A stretch of 64,000 nucleotides of DNA from the NCBI GenBank assembly GCA_015956445.1, contig WIUZ02000021.1, positions 1-64,000 on the forward strand. Reading direction: 5' to 3'. The translations under genes were made by a program, and so were the position numbers. This document shows, piece by piece, positions 21,040-32,393 of the stretch. Source of the DNA: Thelephora terrestris (taxonomy: Eukaryota > Basidiomycota > Agaricomycetes > Thelephorales > Thelephoraceae). A model generated the notes under the pieces. It saw nothing but the letters and a program-made list of their open reading frames with translations, was not told where the DNA came from and did not search any database. Position 1 is the first letter of the stretch; each line of letters opens with the position of its first letter.

Positions 21040-23905
21040 ATGTGGCGTTCCCTCACATGCAAGAGAAGGTTTTGTAAGCGGAGCGTTGTAAGTACTATAC
21101 ATACAAGTGCTCTGTCTCACTGGACTATGGTACCCGGGTTGACACCCGTCGTTGCCGGATGCCACCAACGTTCGGTTCGCGTGGGTGAACGCAGCGATGT
21201 ACAACTGCCTACAAATAATTTATGGAAAACGTCTCAGCACGGAGCTGTTTTATACATGAGTAGCTCTATTTTGTTTTAATCTGATATGTGTGCAGCATCA
21301 CGACTTTCGTTGTCGTCCGCCCACCATTTTTACCTCAAAAAGTGTTCTGATTGTTGTGCTTGCCTCATGCGCCGCGAAATAAATTCGACTTGAGGCGCAA
21401 TAATATGTAATTTTATTCGCTCTACAACTTTTCTCCCTATATCATACTTGATTGATCGGTTTGTTTGGCACGCGCCCTCTATAAAACAGGTATATATAAA
21501 AAACACCAAGAACGATTTTTGCCGCATGTAGGCGACGTTCAACAATAAAAGAAAGGCGGGAGGGTGTTCAGTTAGGGTCTTGTTACACTTCTTTTCTACT
21601 GTATGTGGGGTTTCTATTCACTCATTTTCTTTGCCGGTGCCGTGTGGAACCGAGCTGAGGAAGGGTGATCGTGGTATTGCGTCACCAATAGTTGCTGGTA
21701 CAAATATTTAAGCGGGACGTTGTAGGTACCCTATATACAATCAATTTGTCCCACTGTGGTGTGGTGCTCGGGCTAATACCCATTGTTGCCGGATCCTACC
21801 AATGTTCGGTTTTTGTCTTGGCGTTGTTCCGTGCTGCCGCACGCTTCTCTTGCTTGGGGTGTCGTTCCGGGAGTTTCCGTGTGGCTTCCCACGGCTTCGC
21901 GCCACCATTCCTGAGGCGTGACTCTCGGCAGTTACCTCGCGTATTCCCACGGTCGCTCGTCCCGCGGGGATTCTGCCTGGGTCTTCCCTCTAGATGGCTT
22001 AGGCTGGAGTGTGGCGTCTCCCGTCCCATTTGGAAGGTTTATTTGGGCGGGAAGTTGTAGGTACCTTATATGCAGGTATTTTATTATACTACAGTATAGT
22101 GCCGAGGTTTGAACCCGTCCTTGCCGAACACCGCTAATGTTCGGTTCGCGCGGGTGATCGCGAGCGATGTGCCACCCCCTGCAGATAGTTTATAGGGAGA
22201 ATCTCAGCGCGGAGATGTTATGAGCATAGATAGCTTGATTTGGTCTCGATAGACTGGATATAAACTATCGACGACTGTCGTTGCCGTCTGCTGACGATTC
22301 TGGGCTCGAAGTTACAATTGATCGTAGTTCTTGCCTTATTTTTCACAGAAAATATTCAGCTTCAAGCGCGATAATATGTAGTTTTGGTCGCTCTACAGGT
22401 TTGTTCCCTGTAGCATACTTGATTAATTGGTTTGTTTGGCACGCGCCCCCCCTGCAACAAACGAAAAGCACTAGAAACGCCGAAAAAACAACTTTCTGCG
22501 CAAGTAGGCGTTATTAGACAACAAAATAAAAGCGGGGGGATATGTAGGTAAGGTATGGCTACATTTTTCATCTATGGTATGCTGCTTGTTTATTCGTTCA
22601 TTGTTCTTGCCGGCGCCGTGTGGCACTGAGCTCAGCAGGGGGGCCCGTCATATCGTGTTTCCCATAGCATTTGGGACAGTCTTTTCGGCGGAACGTTGTA
22701 GTTATTTTGCGTGTGAATATTTTCTCTCACTATAGTATGGTACCCGGCTCGACTTCCGTTGTTGCCGCGTGCCACCCACGCTCGGTTTACGCGGGTGATC
22801 GCGAGTGATGTACCACCCCCTACGAGTGATCTATAAAAAAGTCTCAGCGGGAGGCTATTGTGTACATAGATAGTTTGATTTAGTACCAATGTATTACGCG
22901 TAAACCGTTAACGTCTGTCGTTGCCGTCTGCTGACGGTTTTCGGCTGGAAATGGCAGTCGATCGTTGTTTTTGCCTTGTAATTCGTGAAGGATATTCAAC
23001 TTGGGGGGCAATAATGTGCATTTTTAGTCGCTCTGCAAGTTTGCTCACCATGGCATACTTGATTGATCCAGTTGTTCGGCGTACACCCTCTATGGAGCTG
23101 CTAAGGCCCCCAAAATCGCTGAAAATGAATTTTCTCCGAGTGTACGCAATGTTGGGCAATAAAATAAAAGCGGCGGAGTATGTAGGTGACGTCTGGCTGT
23201 GTTTGTTCTCTGCCACTTGTGGGGTGTTTATTAGCTCTTTTCTCTTAATTTGTTGCCACCGCGTGGCACTGAGTTGAGGAGAGGAGGCCATCGTGTCTTA
23301 GGACCGGAAAGGTTGGATACAATTATTTAAGCGGGGGGTTGCAGGTGCTGTATGGACGAGTATTTTACCTCACTGTAGTATGGTACCCAGAGTGGAACCC
23401 GTCGTTGCCGGATGCCACCAATGTTCGATTCGCGTGGGTGATCGCGAGCGATGTACCACCCCCTACAAATAATCTATGGGAAAAGCCTCACCGCGCAGTT
23501 ATTATATGCATAGATAGCCTGATTTAGTACCGACATATTATGCATGAATTATCAACGACTGTCGTTGCCGTCTGCTGACGGTTTTCGGCTCGAAAACACA
23601 ATCGATCGCGGTTCTTGCCTTGTAATCCGCGGTAAATATTCAACTCAAAGCGCGATAATATGCGGTTTTTGTTGCTCTACAAGTTTGTTCACTAAAAGGT
23701 GGTTGGTCAATTGGGTCGTTTGGCACGCATCCTCTATAAAACTGCTAAAAACACGAAAAACACGAAAAAATGGGTATCTCCGCATGTAAACAACATTAGA
23801 CAATAGAATAAAACCGGGGGGGCATGTAATTAACGTCTATCTACAACATTTGTCTATTATATGGGGGGTGTTTATTGGTTCGTTGGCGTTGCCGACGGGA
23901 TATGG
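21040..23905. repeat. tandem array of about 640-bp units
   Basis: Units begin at a GCGG(g/a)ACGTTGTAG-like word at about 21063, 21712, 22050, 22690 and 23333. Three spacings are about 640-645 bp; the 21712 unit is a partial one of about 340 bp carrying the GC-rich block. Shared landmarks are TTGCCGGATGCCACC, CGCGGGTGATCGCGAGCGATG, CTGTCGTTGCCGTCTGCTGA and AATAAAAGCGG. Units are diverged by roughly 15-25 percent by eye. No long open frame runs through them. Confidence 0.85.
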
Positions 23906-24013
23906 CTTTCCACAATGATCAGGCAATATCTCTCTGACTATTGGTCACATGACCCAAGTTTGGCTGATGAAGATGGATATATTTGCATGCAGAATCTATT
24001 TTTAGCCTTACTC

Positions 24014-24058
24014 CCTATTATGCCCCGACGGCCCGTTGGGCCGTCTGGGCATAATAGG
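24014..24058. other. near-perfect 45-bp hairpin
   Basis: CCTATTATGCCC and GACGGCCC pair with GGGCCGTC and GGGCATAATAGG around a two- to four-base loop, with one mismatch. CTAGT follows within two bases of the arm. It marks the border between the 640-bp array flank and the G-poor tract and may be the end of a transposon. Confidence 0.75.
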
Positions 24059-24074
24059 ACTAGTTTGCCAGCCA

Positions 24075-25890
24075 CGGTTATTACCCCACCTCAACCTTGA
24101 TTACTCAACTATCCACCCTTACCACTCCACTCCTACCACCCCTCACCTGCCACCTCGCCCTCACCTCCTCAAACTTCCTCACTTGCCCTTACCACCTCAC
24201 ATCTCCTACCTTGTGATTGCCCCTCCACCCCTGTTCACTCACACTACCTCCGCACGTCTACCACCTTACCCTCACTTGCTCAAACTTACCACTCTACACT
24301 TGCCACCCCACAATTAACACCACAAGTACTCTACCTCACACCTACGCCTTGAACTTACTACCTCACACTTACAACTTCACTGTTACTCCACTAACGCTCA
24401 CTACCCACATTCACCACCTTACCCCTTGCCACTTCTCGCTTACTAAGCTACACCTACCACCTACCCTCACTTCCTCACAATTACTCACTCACACTCACCT
24501 ACCCCCACCACAACCTCACTCCCCCATGCCTTTTTTTTTCTACGCAACCACCGTTTTTTCACACTTTACTCTTGTTTACACTTACACTCCTACCACACCT
24601 GCCATTGTACAAGCTACTGCCCATACCTGCTGGACACAACCTACCCCCTGCACCCTTTTAAGCATTTACACCCATTTTTTCAGTCTCACACACACGCTAC
24701 TGTGACTCTACACAGTCCACAACTTTACACTATCTGTTATTGCTGACCAGCTACCCTAAGCCAACTCCACACTCACTGTACAACCCACCTGCTCTACCCT
24801 CTACTCCATACCACTTGTCTTTCTCCAAACACCTTGCCCTTCTACACCTTCTCACAGCCATACCGGTCTCCTACAAACTCTACAGCACACTCCTCACCTG
24901 GCTTGTGTCAAGATGTCATGATATGATCAAAACTACCTCCCAAGCTTTGTAAGCTTTCTCCACACACACACACACACACACATGGCAGCACAACTCTACT
25001 CCAATTCCTGAACAACCTAACCTAACCTCCACAACACACACCTGCTTGTGCTTACACTTTCGCTCTTCTGTAGACCCCCACAACCTCCTTTGCACACCCC
25101 CTACCCACCTACACCACAACCACATTATTCCCCCTCACTTGACACTCAGCCTATCCATCCGCACTAGCCGCTCTTTAACCCACCGACCTAGACATCCACA
25201 TTGTTCTGCACAGCTCACACTACAACAACCCTCTCATGTCTACCATCTCACACTTGCTCACCCTTGACACCTACTTCCACTACCCTTACTACTCCACCCT
25301 TACTCACTCACACTTAACATCCAAATTCTACTACAACCCACTTACTCACTCACACGCCTCACACCAACCTAAACATTCACCCTTTACGGTTCACACTCGT
25401 CTACCCACACCTACTACTTAGCTTTAACCACTCACTCACGTCTATCGCTTTACACTTACTCACACTTCACTGGGTCCAGGGTAGAATAGGTTTTGGGGGA
25501 TTATTCTAAACAATATTCTGAATATAATTAAAATAGTAAATGTATTATTTTCAAAACAGATTCTGCCCACATTCAAGGAATATGCAAATGCAAATGAACT
25601 CTCAGCAGAGTTGGCTCTGGGCATCAGATTTGAATAAAATAATCCTAGGATATGGCTAGAATATGTTTAAAATAAGACATGTTTATTATTCTGATTATAT
25701 TCTGAATATTATTTAGAATAATCCCCAGAAACCTATTCTATCCTGGACCCAGTGCTTGCCACCTCAAAATCACTACCTTACACTTGCTCTCACTGCCTCA
25801 CACTCCCCACCTCACATCCACTACTTCCCTCTTACCAACCTACACTTACCCACCCATGCTTATTCACCAACACTTACTGTCTCATGTTTA
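24075..25890. repeat. G-poor low-complexity tract (imperfect CTCAC/CTACCACC)
   Basis: The + strand is made almost only of C, T and A, in imperfect words such as CTACCACC, CTCACAC and ACTTAC, with a (CA)n run at 24961-24981. Long open frames here are low-complexity artefacts. The tract is interrupted by the 287-bp MITE at 25468-25754 and resumes unchanged after it. Confidence 0.85.
25468..25754. mobile_element. 287-bp MITE with CACTGGGTCCAGG ends, 3-bp target duplication
   Basis: Terminal inverted repeats of about 60 bp (CACTGGGTCCAGG, then TAGAATAGGTTT, then GGGATTATTCTAAA) are flanked by CTT direct repeats at 25465-25467 and 25755-25757. The body is A/T-rich, in sharp contrast with the G-poor tract it sits in. 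The CACTG tip and 3-bp duplication point to the CACTA superfamily, with a tip different from the CACTGGGGGCA family elsewhere in the window. It has no coding capacity. Confidence 0.88.
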
Positions 25891-25899
25891 TGTTTATTG

Positions 25900-26620
25900 T
25901 TTATTTACCCATGTTTGAGGTGGTGCCCTTTTCCAAGGAAGACCGGGTCAGGGGCGAGGATGAACTATGCTTGTAGATACATGGATGGTGTGGTGAGCAT
26001 GTGGGGTGATTGGGCAATGCACCCCGGCGCAACAGACTTCACCTCCCATTGATGTCCGTACCCCTTCAGGCCAGGCCATCCGACTGGGTTACCCTAGAGT
26101 GACTTTATGGTCCAAACAACAACCTTTAAGATCCTTTCAAGAAAACGTGAGTGATGGTAGTGGATCGACGAAACCACCTGACCTTCAAGATGGTGGAGCT
26201 CCAACCAAGCCTCATAATTTGTGAATAGGACTCTGGGAAACCATCGTGCACCTTGCTTTTTGGGATTCTTCCAGAGGTTAGCAATTGCAGATGTCTCGGA
26301 CCGATTGTAGTTTGTAGAAAACTATACTCCACATCGGTCATCAAGTCGATTGAAAAGATTGCAGTGGCTTCGTTGCCAACGTTGTCGATGAGTGATCCTC
26401 AAAAGTCTCTAGCACCTTTCAAGAACTTCAAGGTGGTGAGATCACGATGACCAGGGGAAGAACATTGTCCAATCAACTCCTGGTAGAATACCAGTGAAAG
26501 AAATAGAGTTCTGCCATGATACCCTCCTCCCATATATCTCATTAGCCAAGCTTGGGAGGCTCTATGTCTGCGGGGTTTCGAAAAAGGCATATTGAGTAAG
26601 GGAACGTAGTGTCTTTTTTG
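25900..26620. other. no gene recognised
   Basis: Unique-looking sequence of about 720 bases between the G-poor tract and the first 290-bp array. Short frames on both strands lack domains or splice structure. Confidence 0.5.
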
Positions 26621-26624
26621 GTAA

Positions 26625-27357
26625 CTTAATGCAGATATGAGACTTTGATGTGCTCATACAATTTGCCTAGTTCACCCCAGTGAGCATGTGGAAATGTCCA
26701 AACAGGAGGGCCAGACCTTTGCCCAAAAATCCTGAATTCCTCCCCCCCATGCTTCTGAGCATCCACAAGGCATATGTGTCTACTTCTGTGATTTTTAGAG
26801 CATTGTGGAACCATTTGGGTCACCCCCTCCCAACACACAGGGGGGGTCCAATCATGCAGAACACCTGCAAAATTCTAGCTTTTGCCTGGAAGGTCCTCCT
26901 TGGTGCTAGGGGAATGCAGATATGGGACCTTGATGTGCTCATATATTTGCCCAGTCCACCCCAGTGAGCATGTGGAAATGTCCAAACAGGAGGTCCAGAC
27001 CTTTGCCTAAAAATCCTGAAACCCTCTCCCCCATCCTTATGAGCATCTACAAGGTGTATGTGTCCACTTCTGTGATTTTTAGAGCATTGTGGAACCATTT
27101 GAGTCACCCCCTCCCCAACACACAGGAGGCACAAAGTCAAATCATGCAGGACACCTCCAAAATTCTGTATTTCTCCTGGAGGGTCCTCCTTGGCCCTATA
27201 GTAGTCTAGGGAACCCTACTATGGGACTCTAATGCACTCAGACATTTGCCCAGAAGATACTTTTCCTCCTGGTAAAGATGTGGAAATATCTCAAAAACCG
27301 GTCCGCCAATTTCCTTCAGAGTGGGTGGGGATTGATCCCACAGATGTCCTCTGAAAA
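26625..27357. repeat. 290-bp repeat array A with terminal cap
   Basis: About two and a half units of about 290 bp carry the landmarks GGACCTTGATGTGCTCATA, GGAAATGTCCAAACAGGAGG, GTGATTTTTAGAGCATTGTG and GGAAGGTCCTCCTTGG. The array ends in a cap: ACCCTACTATGGGACTCTAA, then GGAAATATCTC, then GATTGATCCCACAGATGTCC. The identical cap closes array B at 33361. Open frames here run on the minus strand in both arrays by repeat identity, not as genes. Confidence 0.88.
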
Positions 27358-27479
27358 AGTCTACACTTGTCTTCACTCGCTTGGTACTGTCATTCATCAA
27401 GAGGACCTCAGTCTCCTTGTCCAAAAGTATCTGTATTATCACCTCAATCCACTCTCCACAACACCGCCACACCAACTGT

Positions 27480-28045
27480 TGCACCGTGACTGTCCTTCAA
27501 CCGGCAACCGTGTTTTTCAAATCCACACGTACAAGTCTGCCATGTCAATATTCTCTGCCCCCGGCAACCAATGCAGCCCAGGTGGGATGTTCCATGAAGT
27601 GGTCCAGGCTGTTTCTTGTTGGGGAATGGGCGAAATACCAGGCCCTCGGTATGACTGTGTGTATGTCACAATGCGTGGCACCCCTGGGATAGGGATGCAT
27701 GATCTACAGGTTGCACGTGTCTACTTATTTTTCTCCTTCAGGTATGGATCCGAAACTCACGCCTGTGTGCTTGTCCACTGGTACAAATTATGGCACGATG
27801 AACCTGACCATGATAATGGGATGCACATCATGCAACCAGAATCAACTTCCGGTCAGCGGAATATGTCTGTCATAAGCGTAGACTCAATAGTTTGTGCCGC
27901 ACACCTCCTTCCAATTTTCAACAACTCTCATCTGGACCATTCATTCAATTATACCCAATCCCTAGATATATTCAAAGTGTTCTATGTAAATCATTTTATT
28001 GATCCCCATGCTTACAAATTAGTTATGTCGCCGTTGGTTCAATAG
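27480..28045 (+). pseudogene. fragment of a basidiomycete transposon-associated protein (C-terminal domain)
   Basis: An open segment encodes a folded-looking domain: GPRYDCVYV, ARVYLFFSFRYGSE, CVLVHWYKL, DEPDHDNGMHIMQP, MSVISVDSIVCAAHLLP and YVNHFIDPHAY. I recall the same order of motifs (YDC, FFSF, VHW, D/GM, AAHLIP, YVNKxxDxHAFE) at the C-termini of many basidiomycete proteins associated with Plavaka-type transposons. Only this domain remains; upstream the frame runs into the repeat cap at 27357. The assignment to Plavaka is from memory and only moderately sure. Confidence 0.5.
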
Positions 28046-28585
28046 CTCACTTTTTATTTGACTTATGTGTCACTTTGAAACCACTTCTGAAAGTGGAGAA
28101 ATAAATCTCGGAAGTGCATGCAAAAGAGGACTCTGAAGTGAACCAAAAGAACCCTCGACCTATGAAGTTAGTGATAAGCGTTGAAAGCGGCAGAAGTCGC
28201 AGAAGTCGCACGTGAGTTTGCTGATGTGCTCTCTGCCAGAGAGCAACTTCTTCTTGTACAGTATATATGACATTATGGCCAATACCTAGTTTCACAATAT
28301 CAAGTGACCAAATGCAAAATTGTACAGACCTATATTGTGCTAGGTCCAGATATATTGTGTTGTTGCTGTCCACAGGCCTTACTCGTACTGCTGATATAGT
28401 ACAAGCAGACCCATGCAGACCTGTGACCGGTCTGCCCCCACTTGTGCCTATGCTCACAAGACCTGAACCCACAATAATCCGTGTCCACATCATAACCTGC
28501 CAGACACAACCATGGGTTATCCAGATTGGCAATTATTCATGTCAGGCCTTGGCTGCCCTCCGAAGATTGGGGAAAAAATGTTTGA
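28046..28585. other. no gene recognised
   Basis: A/T-rich unique sequence between the domain fragment and the foldback. A 161-residue minus-strand frame has no recognisable domain. Confidence 0.45.
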
Positions 28586-28589
28586 AATA

Positions 28590-28985
28590 AAATTTTAAAA
28601 AAATATGGACATATAGAGAACGAGAAACGCAGTCGATCCCGCTAAACGCGCCCTCGAACGAACGAGAATTGAATGAGGAATGCCAGATTTTCGCCCTGGG
28701 TTTGAGTTGGCATTGCCAGCTCACCCGCGCGAATTGATGGGATTGATTGAACGTGCCTGCCTTTTTGGGAATACCTGGTGGGGAAGCCATGTCTTCCCAA
28801 AAGGGCAACCTCGATCAATCCCATCAATCCGCGCGGGTGAGCTGGCAATGCCAACTTAAACCAGGGCGAAAATAAGGCATTCCTCGTTCAATTCTCGTTC
28901 GTTCGAGGGCGCGTTTAGCGGGATCGACCGCGTTTGTTATTTCCCATGTCCTGGAATTTTTTCTAATTTTTTTAATTTTTTTTTC
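28590..28985. mobile_element. foldback/MITE-like inverted repeat of about 400 bp
   Basis: Arms of about 180 bp pair around a centre near 28785. The GC-rich inner arms contain CGATCCCGCTAAACGCGCC, CGAACGAACGAGAATTGA, GGCATTGCCAGCTCACCCG and GATTGATGGGATTGAT. The outer ends become A/T-rich and imperfect, so termini and target duplication cannot be set with confidence. It has no coding capacity. It may be a non-autonomous DNA transposon of a family other than the CACTG elements. Confidence 0.75.
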
Positions 28986-29379
28986 GTTCACTGGGTTGAC
29001 AACTACAGGACAATGAGAAGAATGAAAATAAATACAACACAGCTGGTGGGGCCGTGAAGGTGGCAAAACAAGTTGCCCGCCGCTCGGGCAACGCGCGTTC
29101 ACCGATCAGGATAAATTCTGTCACATGTGATCATTGATCCCATCAACCACTCTTGCTCTCGCCCGTCATCACCACTACCTGGTGTCCCACACCTGATGTG
29201 GTGACTTCCACCCTCTGATGTGGTGAAGTCCACATGATATGTGGTGTTTATTCTCTTTCTCTGTTGTGGTGAGTCAATTCTATTTTCTTTATGTCCTGCC
29301 TTGTGTTTTGTACGTGTTTTTTTCATTTTTTGCTTCAAATTAACGTGTTTTTTCGTGTCTTTTAGGTTTCTTTGGTATT

Positions 29380-29600
29380 GTGCCATACCATGACACGCTT
29401 TTTCCATGTCAATGCACAAAAAACGCGTTTTTTTTGTGCTGTGACATGGAAAAAAACGCGTTTTTTATGTTTTCATATGTTCAACCTGTTCTGTTCATGC
29501 CTTTTTGGTGTCAGGTCATGTTATGACGCGTTTTTTCATGCTTTAACACATGAAAAACGCGTTTTTTATGTTTTCTTGTGTTTCACATGGTTTTGACATG
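29380..29600. repeat. clustered ACGCG/T-run palindromes
   Basis: Several copies of AAAAACGCGTTTTTT-type palindromes, some with longer flanks (CACAAAAAACGCG then TTTTTTTTGTG), are separated by ATGTTTTC words. They lie just left of the 215-bp repeat array and may be its border or subterminal repeats. Confidence 0.75.
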
Positions 29601-29616
29601 TGCTTTTCTGTTTTTT

Positions 29617-30600
29617 TGCCTACTGGCTTATGCCCCTGGGCCTAGAGGCAAACGCCACAGGTCCTTGGGTGTAGTCAGGCCATGGTTGCATCCCACTGAT
29701 GGACCTAGTTGCAGACGCAACAGGTTCTGAGGTGTGATGCATTTACTTCTCTGTTTTCTCTTCTCTGTTATGCTCATGGACCTGGTGGCACATACCACAG
29801 GTACCTGAGTGTGATGTGTCTGTTTTTTTGTTTGCCTACTGGCTTATGCCCCTGGGCCTAGAGGCAAACGCCACAGGTCCTTGGGTGTAGTCAGGCCATG
29901 GTTGCATCCCACTGATGGACCTAGTTGCAGACGCAACAGGTTCTGAGGTGTGGTGTGTTTATTCCTCTCTTTCTCTTCTCTGTTATGCTCATGGACCTGG
30001 TGGCACATACCACAGGTACCTGAGTGTGATGTGTCTGTTTCTTTGTTTGCCTACTGGCTTATGCCCCTGGGCCTAGAGGCAAACGCCACAGGTCCTTGGG
30101 TGTAGTCAGGCCATGGTTGCATCTCACTGATGGACCTAGTTGCAGACGCAACAGGTTCTGAAGTGTGATGCATTTACTTCTCTGTTTTCTCTTCTCTGTT
30201 ATGCTCATGGACCTGGTGGCACATACCACAGGTACCTGAGTGTGATGTGTCTGTTTTTTTGTTTGCCTACTGGCTTATGCCCCTGGGCCTAGAGGCAAAC
30301 GCCACAGGCCCTTGGGTGTAGTCAGGCCATGGTTGCATCTCACTGATGGACCTAGTTGCAAACGCAACAGGTTCTGAGGTGTGGTGTGTTTATTCCTCTC
30401 TTTCTCTTTTGTGTTATGCTCATGGACCTGGTGGCATATACCACAGGTACTTGAGTGTGATGTGCCTGTTTCTTTGTTTGCCTACTGGCTTATGCTCCTG
30501 GGCCTAGAGGCAAATGCCACAGGTCCTTGGGTGTAGTCAGGCCATGGTTGCATCCCACTGATGGACCTAGTTGCAAACACGATGGGTTCTGAGGTGTGGT
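29617..30600. repeat. 215-bp tandem repeat, about 4.5 units
   Basis: TACTGGCTTATG starts at 29621, 29837, 30052, 30268 and 30483, a period of 215-216 bp. Each unit contains two related sub-blocks (CCTAGAGGCAAACGCCACAGG and GACCTGGTGGCACATACCACAGG), so the unit probably arose from an older ~70-110 bp repeat. Units are more than 90 percent identical by eye. Confidence 0.93.
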
Positions 30601-32390
30601 GTGTTTTTTCTACCCTTCCCTGCCATACCTTGTGTAAAGCCCAGCATGTCTATGCCCCCAGGAAGCTGGAGCTTTGCACATTTTTGTGCTGGAAGGTGGT
30701 GCTCACCAAAGACTAGGTTGCTGAAGCAATTGGTTTTGTCTCTGTGCACATAAGGGTGGATTTCATACGCCTTTTCTATGCCAGATTCTGTACAGAAAGC
30801 CCAGCATGTCTAACACCCCATGAAGCTGGCACTTTTCATATTTATGTGCTTGAATGTGGTATCTTACCAAAAGTCAAGTTGCTGGAGGCTGAGAATTTGT
30901 TTATGTTTTCACACATTACTTCCAAATTCCTCTGCATTGTTCAGGATTTACATTTCTTTTCAGTCTCAAAGGCCAAGTTGCATCTGCAATTGGCTTGGAC
31001 TGTTCCTGAAATTTCAGAGATGTAGTGATTTTTACTATTGACTCTAAGAAGCTAAATACCCATTGACTGAGTTGCAGACACAGCTTGGCATCGGTATGAT
31101 GTATTTTTCTCCCTATATTCACCAATTGAATTGCAGACACAGCTGGTCCCTGGATGTAGTATGTCCCATACATTGTCATGCATCTATTCAAAGATGGGGC
31201 TGAACACTACCTTATCTCACCCTCAACAGCTGCCACAGGAGGCTTACAAAATGTCACCAAGACCTGTCCACCATCCTGACTAGGCACAGCCTTTCTTTCT
31301 CTTTGTTTGTCTCTTTATGAACTGGCCCCACCTTTTTTCTGCCTTCTCACACTTCTATATCCCTTCCATCTGTCTGACTATTATTGTTTCTTTGTTCTAC
31401 TCTCTTTGTAGTATTTCAGTTTCATCTTTAACCCCCTGGACCTGCATTCATCATCTCCCACCTGTGATCTGTGTTCCTGACCTGCAACTCTAGACCCACA
31501 GTCAATATCTGCAACTCACATTCTCCCTTAGTGGTGGTTTTATTTCCCATCACCTTTGTGCATTCCCCAACATTTTCGCACCTCCTCTCTGCACCATTTA
31601 TGCTCTCTAGCTACTAATACTTTTGGTTTATTTCTCAGCCACACGTCTTGCTCCTACTTTTCTCTTCTGTCTAATGTGATCTCTCCCCTCCTCTCTTTTT
31701 TATCAGCTTCCCTTTGTTCATTTCTTCTCTATCCCTTGGCTTCTCAGAGCTTTCCTACTTTTATATATATCTAAATACTAAATACCTTTATCCCAATCAA
31801 GCAGCCAGCTTCTCTCTCCTTTTCCTCTTTCTTCTTCTTCTCTCTTGAAGCCTAGCAGTACCGTTAGAGTTTCCCTGTGGTCCCCTTATTATCTTGTATT
31901 TCGTCTCCTAGGTTCTTGTGATCTGTCTTGCCATTCTCACCTTCAAGTCTCCCATCTTGCTGGGTGGGAGATGGAGGACCAGATGTTTGTACAAAAACCC
32001 TGGATTCTTTGTCCCCACAGTTTGTAAGGTCTGTTGAGTGTGTACATGCACTCCTGTGATTTTTAGTCCCTTGTGGAATCATCTCAACCCGCCCTCTCAA
32101 AGAGAGCAGGATGGGAAAATATCCACACTAAACTCCTCATGTTGCTGACTTTCTGCCTCTGCATTCTCTAGTTGTATCCTATCCTGTGCGGATAACCAGT
32201 GTGCCTCATAACCAACCCCCTAGAGTTGCCAAGGCCCAGTCATTCAAGGCCCCTCCTCTCCCAGCCAACAAGGGTGGGACAACCTCAAGTCTATCCAGGC
32301 TCCTTGTACATAGGGCTTGGAACTGTGAGATGTGCTCTCTGTCCTGCTCACTGGTTGCAGCATTTCAAATCCACCCCCATGCCTCCTGAC
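30601..32390. other. T/C-rich sequence without genes
   Basis: Decayed relatives of the 215-bp unit (GCCCAGCATGTCTA, GAAGCTGG) continue to about 31000. A pyrimidine-rich stretch follows (31260-31860). A diverged partial copy of the 290-bp unit lies at about 31970-32100. No gene is supported. Confidence 0.55.
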
Positions 32391-32393
32391 CAT

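Noticed and set aside
24036-25421. Several Thr/Pro/Leu/His-rich open frames
   Set aside because: They arise from the G-poor low-complexity tract, which rarely forms stop codons.
29617-30600. CRISPR-like array
   Set aside because: Units are about 215 bp and repeat along their whole length; there are no short repeats with unique spacers. The genome is eukaryotic.
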